Positions 42,493 to 50,312 are shown, counted from the first letter of the stretch. The stretch: 53,862 bases of DNA from Pseudomonas duriflava (GCF_007830155.1 NZ_VLKY01000019.1:1-53862); one strand, 5' to 3'. Numbers and translations are program-made. Notes: generated from the sequence alone by a model not told the origin.

Positions 42493-43115
42493 ATGTCGAT
42501 TGAAATCCATCACCTCATCATCGTATTCACAACCTACATCGTGGGGGCAGCAAGCCCTGGGCCTAGCAACATGAGAATTATGGGCGTTGCAATGCACCGT
42601 GGCAGGCAGCCAGCGCTCATGCTAGCGGCCGGTGTCATTACCGGGTCCTTCTTTTGGGGGGCGATGGCAGCGCTGGGGATTTCTGCGATCCTTGCTCAGT
42701 ATGCAGAAGCCATAACTGCCTTGAAAGTGATTGGGGGCACTTACCTGCTGTTCCTTGCGGTCAAGGCGTGCCGCTCGGCGCTGACGTCCAATAGCCAACA
42801 CGAAGCGGAAACAGCGGCTGTTGCAAATATCTCAGGTTTTAAGCTGTTTCAACGCGGTCTCTTGATGCATCTGACTAACCCTAAAGCGCTGCTTGGCTGG
42901 CTAGCTACCATGACCCTCGGTCTGGGGCCTGAGGGGTCGGGATTGTCCTGGCAGGATGTGCGGTGCTGAGCATTACGATCTTCTGCGGCTATGCCATCGT
43001 CTTTTCGACGGCCCCGATGGTGCTTGCCTATCGACGAGCACGACGGTGGATAGAAGGTACGCTTGCACTGGTTTTCGGCGCTGCTGGAGCGAAACTGATG
43101 TTTTCCGGCGCATGA
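42493..43115 (+). pseudogene. LysE-family exporter, frameshifted
   Basis: The first frame (42493-42969, SPGPSNMRIMGVAMHRG signature near 21) encodes helices 1-4 and ends early at GLSWQDVRC. From about 42955 another frame continues the protein: SITIFCGYAIVFSTAPMVLA and YRRARRWIEGTLALVFGAAG, to a stop at 43113-43115, which is the normal C-terminus of the family. A one-base loss (or two-base gain) near 42950-42965 explains it. True pseudogene or sequencing error. Confidence 0.8.
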
Positions 43116-43307
43116 GCACCGGTTTTCATGCACTGACCACTACCTCGGAGAAGCGGAACCAGAGGTTTTGCCAGCAGCGGCAATGCGTGGCATTTGGACT
43201 ACATGCGCATGCTACCTAGCTGGAAAGCGTATCCACCCACAACCTCACTTCATGCCGCCAATTTAGGTAGCGGCTTGGCAAACTGCAACATTTATTCAGG
43301 AGTACAC

Positions 43308-43769
43308 ATGACCATAGAATGGGTCTGCAAACACCATGCTGAACTAAGCATCGTACAGCTGTACCGGATTCTGCATCTGCGTACCGAAGTATTTGTAGTC
43401 GAGCAGCAATGCCCTTTCCAGGACATAGACGGGTTGGACCTGCGAGATGATACCAACCACTTGATGGGCTGGCAGGGCGACCGTCTGGTCGCTTACCTGC
43501 GCCTGCTTGATCCGGTCGCCTGCAAGGGCGAAGTGGTGATCGGTCGTGTGGTAACCTCACCTTTGGCCCGCGGCCAGGGACTGGGCCATGAACTCATCGC
43601 CCAAGGGTTATTGCGTGCGCACAAGCTTTGGCCAAACGCGCCTATCTACCTCTCGGCGCAGGCGCATCTGCAAAGCTATTACAGCAGATATGGTTTTGTC
43701 GCCGAGGGTGAGGAGTACCTTGAGGATGATATTCCGCATATCGATATGCGCCGCCTAATTAAAACCTAG
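43308..43769 (+). CDS. ElaA-like GNAT acetyltransferase
   Basis: 153 residues, CAGGAG upstream of the ATG. The N-terminal LYRILHLRTEVFVVEQQCPF and then DIDGLDLRDDTNHLMGWQGD are typical of ElaA, and the acetyl-CoA site is VVTSPLARGQGLGHELI, with YSRYGFVAEGEEYLEDDIPH at the end. Substrate is unknown for the family. It is unrelated in substrate class to the first GNAT at 31.9 kb. Confidence 0.88.
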   Translation: MTIEWVCKHHAELSIVQLYRILHLRTEVFVVEQQCPFQDIDGLDLRDDTNHLMGWQGDRLVAYLRLLDPVACKGEVVIGRVVTSPLARGQGLGHELIAQGLLRAHKLWPNAPIYLSAQAHLQSYYSRYGFVAEGEEYLEDDIPHIDMRRLIKT

Positions 43770-44115
43770 CGTAAAGTGCGGGGTTTAAGCGCAAGCGGGC
43801 AGGAAGAGCGCTGTGCTCAGTCAATGGGTGATAGGTGGCGAGACAACGCTAGAAGGAATGCTGGATTATGTGAGTTCGCCGAGTAAGCATGGCCGATTCC
43901 ATCCGGTTTTTTTATGGCGAACCTCTCATCGGCCACATCCTCTCAATTAACCTCCTTACAGAAGCTAATTAAGGTAGTCATCCGACGTTGGCCTAAGGTC
44001 GCTTTGGCCGTGTTCTGTCGGTCACGGCCACGAAGCGTGCTGGTCAAATCCGATACTATTGGCAGTCAGGTCGAATGCAAACAGGTGGTCAAGTGAAATG
44101 CAATTTCGCATCATA
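43770..44115. other. 345 bp gap after ElaA-like gene
   Basis: No supported gene. It holds the right copy of the flanking inverted repeat (44032-44094) and a T run after CCGG at about 43905-43913 that might end ElaA transcription. The only long frame here lacks any family resemblance. Confidence 0.55.
44032..44094 (+). repeat. Flanking inverted repeat, right copy
   Basis: Begins GAAGCGTGCTGGTCAAATCC and contains CAGTCAGGTCGAATGCAAAC. Inverted relative to 38082-38146, 5.9 kb away. Confidence 0.7.
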
Positions 44116-44982
44116 TCAGGCTTGCTGTTTATTGATATTAATTTCAGCAAGCACTAACGCTGTAAGAATAAAAACCGCTCCTATAACAGTACGTAAGCTT
44201 AGGGATTCTCCGAGTAACAGCATGCCAGCAAATGCGGCAAAAACCGGCTCGCATAGATACGTTAGTGCTACCTTTTCTTCCTCAAGGTATCGCTGGGCAG
44301 CACTTTGAACGGCATACATGTAGGCTGTTGCGAATAAAGAGGCAAAGAGAACTCCCCGCCAGAAAAACGGTTCGGCAGGCACCCAGATAGCCCGCTTATC
44401 AAGCATTGCAGCAAACAAACATCCGAGGCTACATACGGCTAATGCTATAACTACGGTTAGCATTGCATCGTGCTTGTTTGAAAAATACCCGACTGAGAGA
44501 ACATAGCTTGCGAAAAATATGGCGCAAGCCATCGTCCAAAGGTCGCCCACATTCAAGTGAAGACCATTTCGAGCTACGATAAGGTAAAGCCCGGTTAAAG
44601 CGATTACACATGAAAGCCAAACGCGCTTAGGGACTGGCTTTTTAAAAATGCTCCACTTAAAGAGTGGGATTAACAAAACGTCTAGGCCAGTAATAAAAGC
44701 GGAATTCGTGACACTGGTGTGCTGTAGACCAATGGTCTGTAATACATTTCCTATTAAAAGCGGCAATCCAATTAGACTTCCTGCAAAAACCGTATGCCAA
44801 GTAAGTTGCATTAGCCGTCTTGCAAAGATAATTGCTAGAACAAGGACAGCGATTCCGAATTTGTAGGCAAGGAAAACAAAGGGTGATCCATCCGCCACAC
44901 CGGTTTTAACAAGAGAAAAGGAAATACCCCAGAAAGCAGTTCCTAAGACCAGTAGCAGAAGATAAAGCTGACGCTTCAACAT
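44116..44982 (-). CDS. EamA/DMT-family exporter
   Basis: 288 residues from the ATG at 44980-44982, which follows GAGGTGG. Ten predicted membrane helices and two EamA repeats (GTAFWGISFSLVKTGVADGS at the start, and YLCEPVFAAFAGMLLLGESL in the second half). It exports small metabolites such as amino acids or purines. It lies outside the inverted repeat pair but inside the umuDC duplication. No regulator is adjacent. Confidence 0.87.
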   Translation of the reverse strand: MLKRQLYLLLLVLGTAFWGISFSLVKTGVADGSPFVFLAYKFGIAVLVLAIIFARRLMQLTWHTVFAGSLIGLPLLIGNVLQTIGLQHTSVTNSAFITGLDVLLIPLFKWSIFKKPVPKRVWLSCVIALTGLYLIVARNGLHLNVGDLWTMACAIFFASYVLSVGYFSNKHDAMLTVVIALAVCSLGCLFAAMLDKRAIWVPAEPFFWRGVLFASLFATAYMYAVQSAAQRYLEEEKVALTYLCEPVFAAFAGMLLLGESLSLRTVIGAVFILTALVLAEININKQQA

Positions 44983-45183
44983 ACAAAAAACCACCTCATG
45001 AATGTGGGTGGCCAGAGTATGCGGACGCCGCAAGAGGACTCGCTTTTACCCCCGATTTCTTCTCTGACGCTGGGGCAATACGGTTAGTAACTCCTCATCC
45101 ACAGAGGAGTTTAATTAGCTTCTTTTACTCAGTCAACGATCTCCAACACAGCGGTTGAAACAATAACAACCAAACGGAGGATC

Positions 45184-45225
45184 ATAGCTATTTTTGTGTA
45201 GTCATTAGGCTATACCCCAGCGGTA
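45184..45225 (+). repeat. Array motif R7
   Basis: ATAGCTATTTTTGTGTAGTC, then ATTAGGCTATACCCCAGCGG and TA. The best match to R4 on the left and R6 on the right. It lies 199 bp upstream of the second umuD, as R6 lies upstream of the first. Confidence 0.8.
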
Positions 45226-45382
45226 ATTCTTCCCTCTCGGCAAGTGATGCCATTTAGATAGCATTTGTTTGGATACTTACGCGTTCATCGCCTAAAAATG
45301 AGCTTTTTCGTTTAACGAGAAATGTTTGCTGTGCTCTTTTGCATGGGTTGAAACATTGACGGGAACTGTATACATGACCATG

Positions 45383-45398
45383 CTGTATATAAATACAC
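45383..45398 (+). promoter_or_regulatory. LexA-like SOS box upstream of umuDC copy 2
   Basis: CTGTATATAAATACAC, CTG-N10-CAC, 26 bp upstream of the umuD ATG. The first half CTGTATATA is the strong LexA consensus; the last base departs from CAG. Confidence 0.68.
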
Positions 45399-45423
45399 AT
45401 AACCATGTCGCTCGGATGTCGTC

Positions 45424-45867
45424 ATGCACTCTAACCACGTCACCGTTTTAGGCCCGCTTTCGGCCACGGATTTAACCCTCCCGCTTTACGGGTATCGCGT
45501 TCCAGCAGGTTTCCCCAGTCCCGCCCAGGACCACATCGAGGAGCGCATATCGCTGGACCATCTGCTTGAGATTCAGGCACCACACACCTATCTGGTGCGT
45601 GCCCACGGCGACAGCATGATTGGGAGTGGCATCTACGACGGTGATCTGCTGGTCGTTGATCGATCAGCTGATGCAGTACAGGGTGACGTGATCATTGCTG
45701 CCATCAATGGCGAGCCAGTTGTGAAGCGACTTGGCAAGGTTGGCGAAACGCTGGCGCTTCTCTCCGATAATCCTCTTTACCAACCCCGCCTTGTCCTTGA
45801 AGGCGATGACCTTGAGGTCTGGGGTGTTGTGCGGTGCAGTCTGCGGACACATCGCGGTCATGTCTGA
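45424..45867 (+). CDS. umuD: UmuD/RulA-type translesion polymerase subunit, copy 2
   Basis: 147 residues, complete, with S64 (HGDSMIGSG), K101 (VVKRLGK) and cleavage site A28-G29. It overlaps umuC by 8 bp, the normal coupled arrangement. SOS-regulated by the box at 45383. With UmuC it makes DNA polymerase V for error-prone bypass of damage. Such operons (rulAB, mucAB, rumAB) are common on conjugative elements and raise UV tolerance of the host. Confidence 0.94.
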   Translation: MHSNHVTVLGPLSATDLTLPLYGYRVPAGFPSPAQDHIEERISLDHLLEIQAPHTYLVRAHGDSMIGSGIYDGDLLVVDRSADAVQGDVIIAAINGEPVVKRLGKVGETLALLSDNPLYQPRLVLEGDDLEVWGVVRCSLRTHRGHV

Positions 45868-47134
45868 TAAAATCTATTGCCTTATAGATTGTAATAGCTT
45901 CTATGCATCGTGTGAGAGGGTATTCAGGCCCGACCTAAAACACATTCCAATCGTCGTTTTAAGCAACAACGATGCCTGTGTTATTGCGCGTTGCTCACTG
46001 GCAAAGAAACTGGGCATCAAGATGGGAACGCCCTATTTCCAGATCAGGGACGAGCTAAAACGCCTTGGAGTTCAAGCGTTTAGCTCCAATTATGCGCTTT
46101 ATGGTGATCTTTCAGCGAGGGTCATGGCCTCTATAGAGTCGCTGGTTCCTCGACTGGAGGTATTCAGCATCGACGAGGCCTTTGCCGACCTTACCGGTAT
46201 TCCAGGCTCGCCGGAAGCAATGGGCCGCATGATTAAGGAACATGTTTTCAAGTGCACCGGTATTCCGGTAGGTGTAGGCATCGCCAATACCAAGACGCTG
46301 GCCAAGCTGGCCAACCACGCTGCCAAACGCTGGTACAAGTCTACCGGTGGTGTACTGGACCTGAGAGACCCGGACAGGCGCAACCGAGCCTTGCAGTATA
46401 TTGAGGTCAGCGAGGTCTGGGGTGTTGGGCGAAGGCTTACTGAAAAGCTCAACATGCTGGGGATCGAGAAGGCATGGGACCTCGCTCAGTATGACGCGTG
46501 GTCAATCCGAAAGATGTTTAGTGTAGTTTTGGAAAAAACGGTACGTGAGCTGCGCGGCATCTCATGCATCGATCTGGAAGAAGTCGCACCACCCAAGCAG
46601 ATGATCTGTACCAGCCGCATGTTTGGCCAGCGCCAGTACATGTTTTCAGCCGTGGCAGAGTCGGTAGCCAGTTATACGGCTCGGGCAGCGGAAAAGCTCA
46701 GGGCGCAGCATTCACTCTGTCAGGTCATGCGTGTGGGCATTCAGACGGGTATGCAAGGCCCGCCTGAGGAGCGCTACTCCAACGGGGCTATCCTTAACCT
46801 GCCCTACCCAACCGATGACACCCGTGTACTGGTCCAGTACGCCTTGCACGGACTGAAACACATCTACCGCGAAGGCTATGGCTACGCCAAATCCGAGATC
46901 CTGCTCATGGACTTAAAGCAGCGTGGCGAATACTCCATGGACCTGTTCCAGCCCGAGCAGTCAGCAGGCGCCGACCGGCTCATGAGCACCATGGACAGTA
47001 TTAACCGCAAGTTCGGCAAAGGCATGCTCCGCCCTGCGCGTATTACAGCTCAACCCGGCTGGGCCATGCGGCGTGAGCTGATGAGCCAGAGCTACACTAC
47101 ACGGCTGGATCAGCTTTGGACGGTGCGTAGTTGA
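45860..47134 (+). CDS. umuC: UmuC/RulB-type error-prone DNA polymerase V catalytic subunit
   Basis: 424 residues from ATG 45860-45862, a complete Y-family polymerase. Catalytic residues: LIDCNSFYASCERVF (first Asp), VLSNNDACVIARC and VFSIDEAFADLTG (Asp-Glu pair). The helix-hairpin-helix region is EVWGVGRRLTEKLNMLGI. The C-terminus has the clamp-binding type sequence MDLFQPEQS. Length is normal (about 420). This is the intact version of the fragment at 37814. Confidence 0.95.
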   Translation: MSDKIYCLIDCNSFYASCERVFRPDLKHIPIVVLSNNDACVIARCSLAKKLGIKMGTPYFQIRDELKRLGVQAFSSNYALYGDLSARVMASIESLVPRLEVFSIDEAFADLTGIPGSPEAMGRMIKEHVFKCTGIPVGVGIANTKTLAKLANHAAKRWYKSTGGVLDLRDPDRRNRALQYIEVSEVWGVGRRLTEKLNMLGIEKAWDLAQYDAWSIRKMFSVVLEKTVRELRGISCIDLEEVAPPKQMICTSRMFGQRQYMFSAVAESVASYTARAAEKLRAQHSLCQVMRVGIQTGMQGPPEERYSNGAILNLPYPTDDTRVLVQYALHGLKHIYREGYGYAKSEILLMDLKQRGEYSMDLFQPEQSAGADRLMSTMDSINRKFGKGMLRPARITAQPGWAMRRELMSQSYTTRLDQLWTVRS

Positions 47135-47169
47135 GAGTCGCTTTGACCGAAGAGTGAGAGAAGGTACGG

Positions 47170-47421
47170 TCAGCCTTCCTGCGGAACCGTCCAGAAAATC
47201 TGAACATTGCCATCATCGCGAAAAGCCAGGGTCACGTTGTCAGTGTCACCCTGCTCCTCCATAACGCGATCCCAGGCGTCTTCTGGATCGCTTTCCAGCC
47301 GTTCAAGCAGGGCTGTTTTAGACCTTTGAGCAGCTGGACTGTTAATCACGCGCTGAAGACGCATCGCCAAAACTTCATAGGGTTTGGGAGCAGGTGGAGC
47401 CGACCCGGTTTTCTTTGCCAT
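47170..47421 (-). CDS. DUF1654 protein, SOS-regulated
   Basis: 83 residues with the DUF1654 pattern LAMRLQRVINSPAAQRSKTA and then DAWDRVMEEQGDTDNVTLAF plus a final IFWTVPQ. The family is nearly restricted to Pseudomonas and relatives and its function is unknown. A perfect LexA box lies 14 bp upstream of the start, so it should be switched on by DNA damage along with umuDC, with which it is convergent. Confidence 0.85.
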   Translation of the reverse strand: MAKKTGSAPPAPKPYEVLAMRLQRVINSPAAQRSKTALLERLESDPEDAWDRVMEEQGDTDNVTLAFRDDGNVQIFWTVPQEG

Positions 47422-47434
47422 GTGTACAACCCTA

Positions 47435-47454
47435 TACTGTATGCATTTACAGTA
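47435..47454 (-). promoter_or_regulatory. Perfect LexA box
   Basis: TACTGTATGCATTTACAGTA: exact CTG-N10-CAG with flanking TA, palindromic. It lies 14 bp upstream of the DUF1654 ATG. Confidence 0.93.
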
Positions 47455-47482
47455 TTACATGCCTCGCACCTAGATCAAGCTA

Positions 47483-47720
47483 TTTCACAGGGCAGCTCCT
47501 GAGCGCCCGGAGCCAGGAGCCAGGAGCCAGGTGATTTATGTTCAACTCTGTACGAACCATGTTGCGATAGTGCTGCGGCTCCAGCGCCTCGATCTGGGGG
47601 CTACCCAGGCCCGAATGCCCGCCTTGCGCTTTTCCTCTTCGCTGAAAATTCTGCCTGCTTCGGCATACTGCGGCAAAGGACGTGCAGCTTGTCTGAACCC
47701 TGCGCTCCGAATGCTGCATG
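47483..47720 (-). pseudogene. Possible frameshifted small gene
   Basis: On the minus strand RPLPQYAEAGRIFSEEEKRK and AGIRAW in one frame appear to continue as GSPQIEALEPQHYRNMVRTE and LNINHLAPGS in another, with a shift near 47605. The two parts look like one soluble protein. A 7-bp repeat (GAGCCAG three times, about 47508-47530) lies within its 3' end. Family not recognised. Confidence 0.35.
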
Positions 47721-47784
47721 GACAAACTTGCATCATCGAGAACTCGTGAGACCTTAGGTATACAGCCAAGCCAAGGAGAACATC

Positions 47785-48294
47785 ATGAGTGAACGCCCCA
47801 CCGTAATCGTTCAAAAGATTCTGAACCCAACCGGTGAGATCAGCCACTGCCGTATCCAGATAGGCTCAGCTACCCTTCCTGCCCCATTCAGCGAGGGCTT
47901 CGAGCCACTCGAAGCGCGAGTTAAAAAGGTTACCGGGATCGAGCTGACAGCGGCTGAAGTCATGGCGGTTACGGCGGCATCGCGTGAGCAGATGGAACGA
48001 GAGGCGTCCCGATTGAAAGAGGTGCTACTACCGTTGCCCTCAGGAACCGTGGCCAATGTAGAGGATGGGCTATTTTTCTGGATCAACAGCCGCGGTGAGC
48101 TGGTATGGGCTGACTGCATACCCGGCCAGGATGATCCCTCTCAGGTCTATCCAGGGCTGATCACTTGCATTGGAGAAATCGACACGCACGAGCTGTATGC
48201 CATCTCACAGAGCATCCGTATGTGGCTGGCTATCCCTGCGTTTATCCATGTTGATGCAGACTGGGTGCTTCGCACGGAGAGCGATCAAAGATAG
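47785..48294 (+). CDS. Unknown protein
   Basis: 169 residues; AAGGAGAAC precedes the ATG. Soluble, mixed alpha/beta, with FFWINSRGELVWADCIPGQD near 105-124. No recognised family or membrane segment. GC content is like the backbone genes. It stands alone, with no close partner. Confidence 0.6.
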   Translation: MSERPTVIVQKILNPTGEISHCRIQIGSATLPAPFSEGFEPLEARVKKVTGIELTAAEVMAVTAASREQMEREASRLKEVLLPLPSGTVANVEDGLFFWINSRGELVWADCIPGQDDPSQVYPGLITCIGEIDTHELYAISQSIRMWLAIPAFIHVDADWVLRTESDQR

Positions 48295-48324
48295 GACACA
48301 CCTGTTAGGGGCGTGAGCAGACCA

Positions 48325-48414
48325 CTACTCACGCTTGAGCACACTGCGCCGACGATATTCACGCATCCTATCCAGATAGGCACGATGTCGCTCGGGATCA
48401 CGACGTATATGTAT
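48325..48414 (-). pseudogene. Small gene remnant
   Basis: Minus-strand frame HIRRDPERHRAYLDRMREYR then RRSVLKRE and a stop at 48325-48327. It has no start codon because a stop lies just upstream. The charged, regular composition suggests a genuine C-terminus of a lost gene. The rest of 48295-48529 is featureless. Confidence 0.3.
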
Positions 48415-48529
48415 GCTTTATAAACTTTCTTCTGCTAAGCAAATATCAAGCTTCGAGATAAAGACATACAGGTGAGCAAGTTACTTTGCACCACAACTGC
48501 CTGAGCTTCGTCACTTGAGGTCAATAAAT

Positions 48530-49429
48530 CTATAATGATGCAGGTTTGTCTGGATAGTAGCGGTTATAAGACGCTACAGCTGCGGGCCAAAGGCTCATCA
48601 ATTCATCCTGATTCCGACGAGTCCAGTCGACAATCAAGTCGATATTTGAGGGCAACTCACCAAGCCTAGATTTTACATGAAATTCTTTCATATCAATATC
48701 CCACGTTGCACCTCTTCCTTGAAAAGAAACGCTTGGCTGACTTTCATGGTTTGCGCAGAAGACCGCCGCGTAAGGTATATCAAACTTATTTAAAGGCGGG
48801 CACAGTTCATGAAATTGAGCCAGTAATGGCTTTTCAATAACATGGAGGCCACATGACTCGTATGCTTTACGACCGTGCGTCTCAAAATCATATGCCACAA
48901 AGCCTGCGGACGTCTGGAAGGAAACCTCTTCAAATAACTCTGGAGGGATAGAGCCGAAATATAAATACCATGTGTCCTCCATAGTCTTTGCCTGTTTCAT
49001 GTATCTGCGAAGTTCATCATCGCTCAGCGCTTCTAATTTATAGACACAGGAAAGGCCATAAGTTTTACGCCAGATTGCTGATTCACCCAGCTGCTTACTA
49101 AATTTTGAGTATTTTATCAAGCCTGAAACTTTGAGGTTTTCGGAACTCCATGAATCCAATTTTTCAGAATTAATTGTTATTCGTACCTGTGTTTTATTAT
49201 GGGTAGTCAAATTCTTTGCAGGTGCGCCTATTTCTTGGAGAAATTGTACATCATCAATACTCAACTTCTCGCCAGTTAATAATCCGTGGCCTTTAGGCTC
49301 TGGGTGAGTCGTCAGCCAAACACAATGGCCATACTTCTTAGTATTTTGAGCCAAGTATTGTCCAAGCCATAAGCTAGTATTAAATATTGAGCCAGCTAAC
49401 GTGACCGAAGTGTAGTGATAAAGATTCAT
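48530..49429 (-). CDS. Unknown AT-rich protein with ADP-ribosyltransferase-like N-terminus
   Basis: 299 residues. The N-terminal LYHYTSVTLAGSIFNTSLWL resembles the start of DarT/DUF2971-type proteins, where a histidine in HYT contacts NAD. A later VWLTTHPEP (about 37-45) could be the second strand, but no clear catalytic glutamate was identified. The rest (about 100-299) is not recognised. It is AT-rich compared with its neighbours, so it is likely a recent arrival, and stands alone on its strand. A toxin or defence role is possible, but it is a guess. Confidence 0.55.
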   Translation of the reverse strand: MNLYHYTSVTLAGSIFNTSLWLGQYLAQNTKKYGHCVWLTTHPEPKGHGLLTGEKLSIDDVQFLQEIGAPAKNLTTHNKTQVRITINSEKLDSWSSENLKVSGLIKYSKFSKQLGESAIWRKTYGLSCVYKLEALSDDELRRYMKQAKTMEDTWYLYFGSIPPELFEEVSFQTSAGFVAYDFETHGRKAYESCGLHVIEKPLLAQFHELCPPLNKFDIPYAAVFCANHESQPSVSFQGRGATWDIDMKEFHVKSRLGELPSNIDLIVDWTRRNQDELMSLWPAAVASYNRYYPDKPASL

Positions 49430-49532
49430 ATAAACTCCTCAAACCCATGCACAGATTAATCCTATAAAACTGATTAATTGTCTATAGAACCAAGACTCCA
49501 GAATAAATACTATAAATAGCCATAGTATTGCA

Positions 49533-49805
49533 TCAAGCAGCGCCAATGGTGCTCTTCGAAACTTGATCTATTTCCATGCCCATGCTCCATGCTTGCTGCA
49601 TTATGAACAACTGAGCCCCTACAATGGCCGAGGCATCTGAATATGTTATATCCAATACAGCGGCGACCTTCTCGACGACGGCTTCTTCCCACTCAAAATA
49701 TTCACTCACGCTGATGTCCTCGTGGCATATGGATGGGTGCAAATACTCGGCCTGATCAATCACCGCCGCCACTGCCACCGTCTCCACAGGAACTACCTGA
49801 ATCAT
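49533..49805 (-). CDS. Unknown small protein downstream of membrane protein gene
   Basis: 90 residues from the ATG at 49803-49805; the frame is open further to 49865. It contains SVSEYFEWEEAVVEKVAAVL and SDASAIVGAQLFIMQQAWSM, an acidic helical sequence. It overlaps the 3' end of the upstream gene by 50 bp. Family not known. Confidence 0.55.
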   Translation of the reverse strand: MIQVVPVETVAVAAVIDQAEYLHPSICHEDISVSEYFEWEEAVVEKVAAVLDITYSDASAIVGAQLFIMQQAWSMGMEIDQVSKSTIGAA

Positions 49806-50079
49806 TGACGCCCCCGGTACAAGTAGGCCCCGTATCGGTATCACTGAGCATTGCCAGCGCAGCAAGAGTCGTCAAATCGGCACCGCTGCTGTTTGAGGAG
49901 CTACCTGATTGAGAGGCGTAGCTGCGAGAGGTATAGCTGCTGGCGCGGGAGGCGCTCCTGTGCTGACGCCCCGTTGCAGGCCGAGCTGAGGTCTTTTGAG
50001 TCGCAGGCTCCTCTTCCTTGATCAGCTGTGCGACCAACCAACCAACCAACCAACCCAGCGCCAGCAACAGGCTAACCAT
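49756..50079 (-). CDS. Membrane-anchored low-complexity protein
   Basis: 107 residues: one N-terminal transmembrane helix (MVSLLLALGWLVGWLVAQLI), then a serine/arginine-rich linker and a glycine- and aspartate-rich tail (DGGSGGGD). The helix is encoded by a GGTT tetranucleotide repeat (plus strand CCAACCAACCAACCAAC, about 50035-50053), which could slip and switch the frame. It overlaps its neighbours on both sides. Unknown function. Confidence 0.55.
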   Translation of the reverse strand: MVSLLLALGWLVGWLVAQLIKEEEPATQKTSARPATGRQHRSASRASSYTSRSYASQSGSSSNSSGADLTTLAALAMLSDTDTGPTCTGGVNDSGSSCGDGGSGGGD

Positions 50080-50182
50080 GAGGAGAACGGCTGATAGAGG
50101 TGTATATATCCAGCATGTGACCCAGGCACCAGGTCACGCTTAGGGCGGCGATGTAAATGATGATGAGCTGCTTCGTATTCAT
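50072..50182 (-). CDS. Very small membrane protein
   Basis: 36 residues, MNTKQLIIIYIAALSVTWCL then GHMLDIYTSISRSPHG: one hydrophobic helix. The ATG at 50180-50182 follows GGACC. Its stop overlaps the ATG of the next gene by several bases (CATGGTTAG), a coupled arrangement. Evidence is the membrane pattern and the overlap only. Confidence 0.5.
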   Translation of the reverse strand: MNTKQLIIIYIAALSVTWCLGHMLDIYTSISRSPHG

Positions 50183-50312
50183 GGGAGAGGTCCTGAAAGT
50201 GGAAGACACTTCTACTCTCTCACGGGAAATCCGGTATGCAAGGGCATTGGCGCCAGGTATGCAAGAAAGGCCAAATCACCCCAGCCCAATTCACAGAATT
50301 ATTAATCGCCCG

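Larger units (their letters stand above)
44983..45423. promoter_or_regulatory. Upstream region of EamA gene and of umuDC copy 2
   Basis: 440 bp. The left part has an imperfect hairpin (CCACCTCATG... GTGGGTGG, 44991-45011) at the EamA leader. Motif R7 lies in the middle, and from 45235 the sequence parallels the umuD copy 1 promoter, with the SOS box at 45383-45398. No gene is supported. Confidence 0.65.

Noticed and set aside
31741-45225. Classical integron attC sites between the array genes
   Set aside because: Looked for GTTRRRY and RYYYAAC pairs with imperfect arms around each gene unit; none was consistent. No intI gene is in the window either. The repeated motif is reported as its own class instead.
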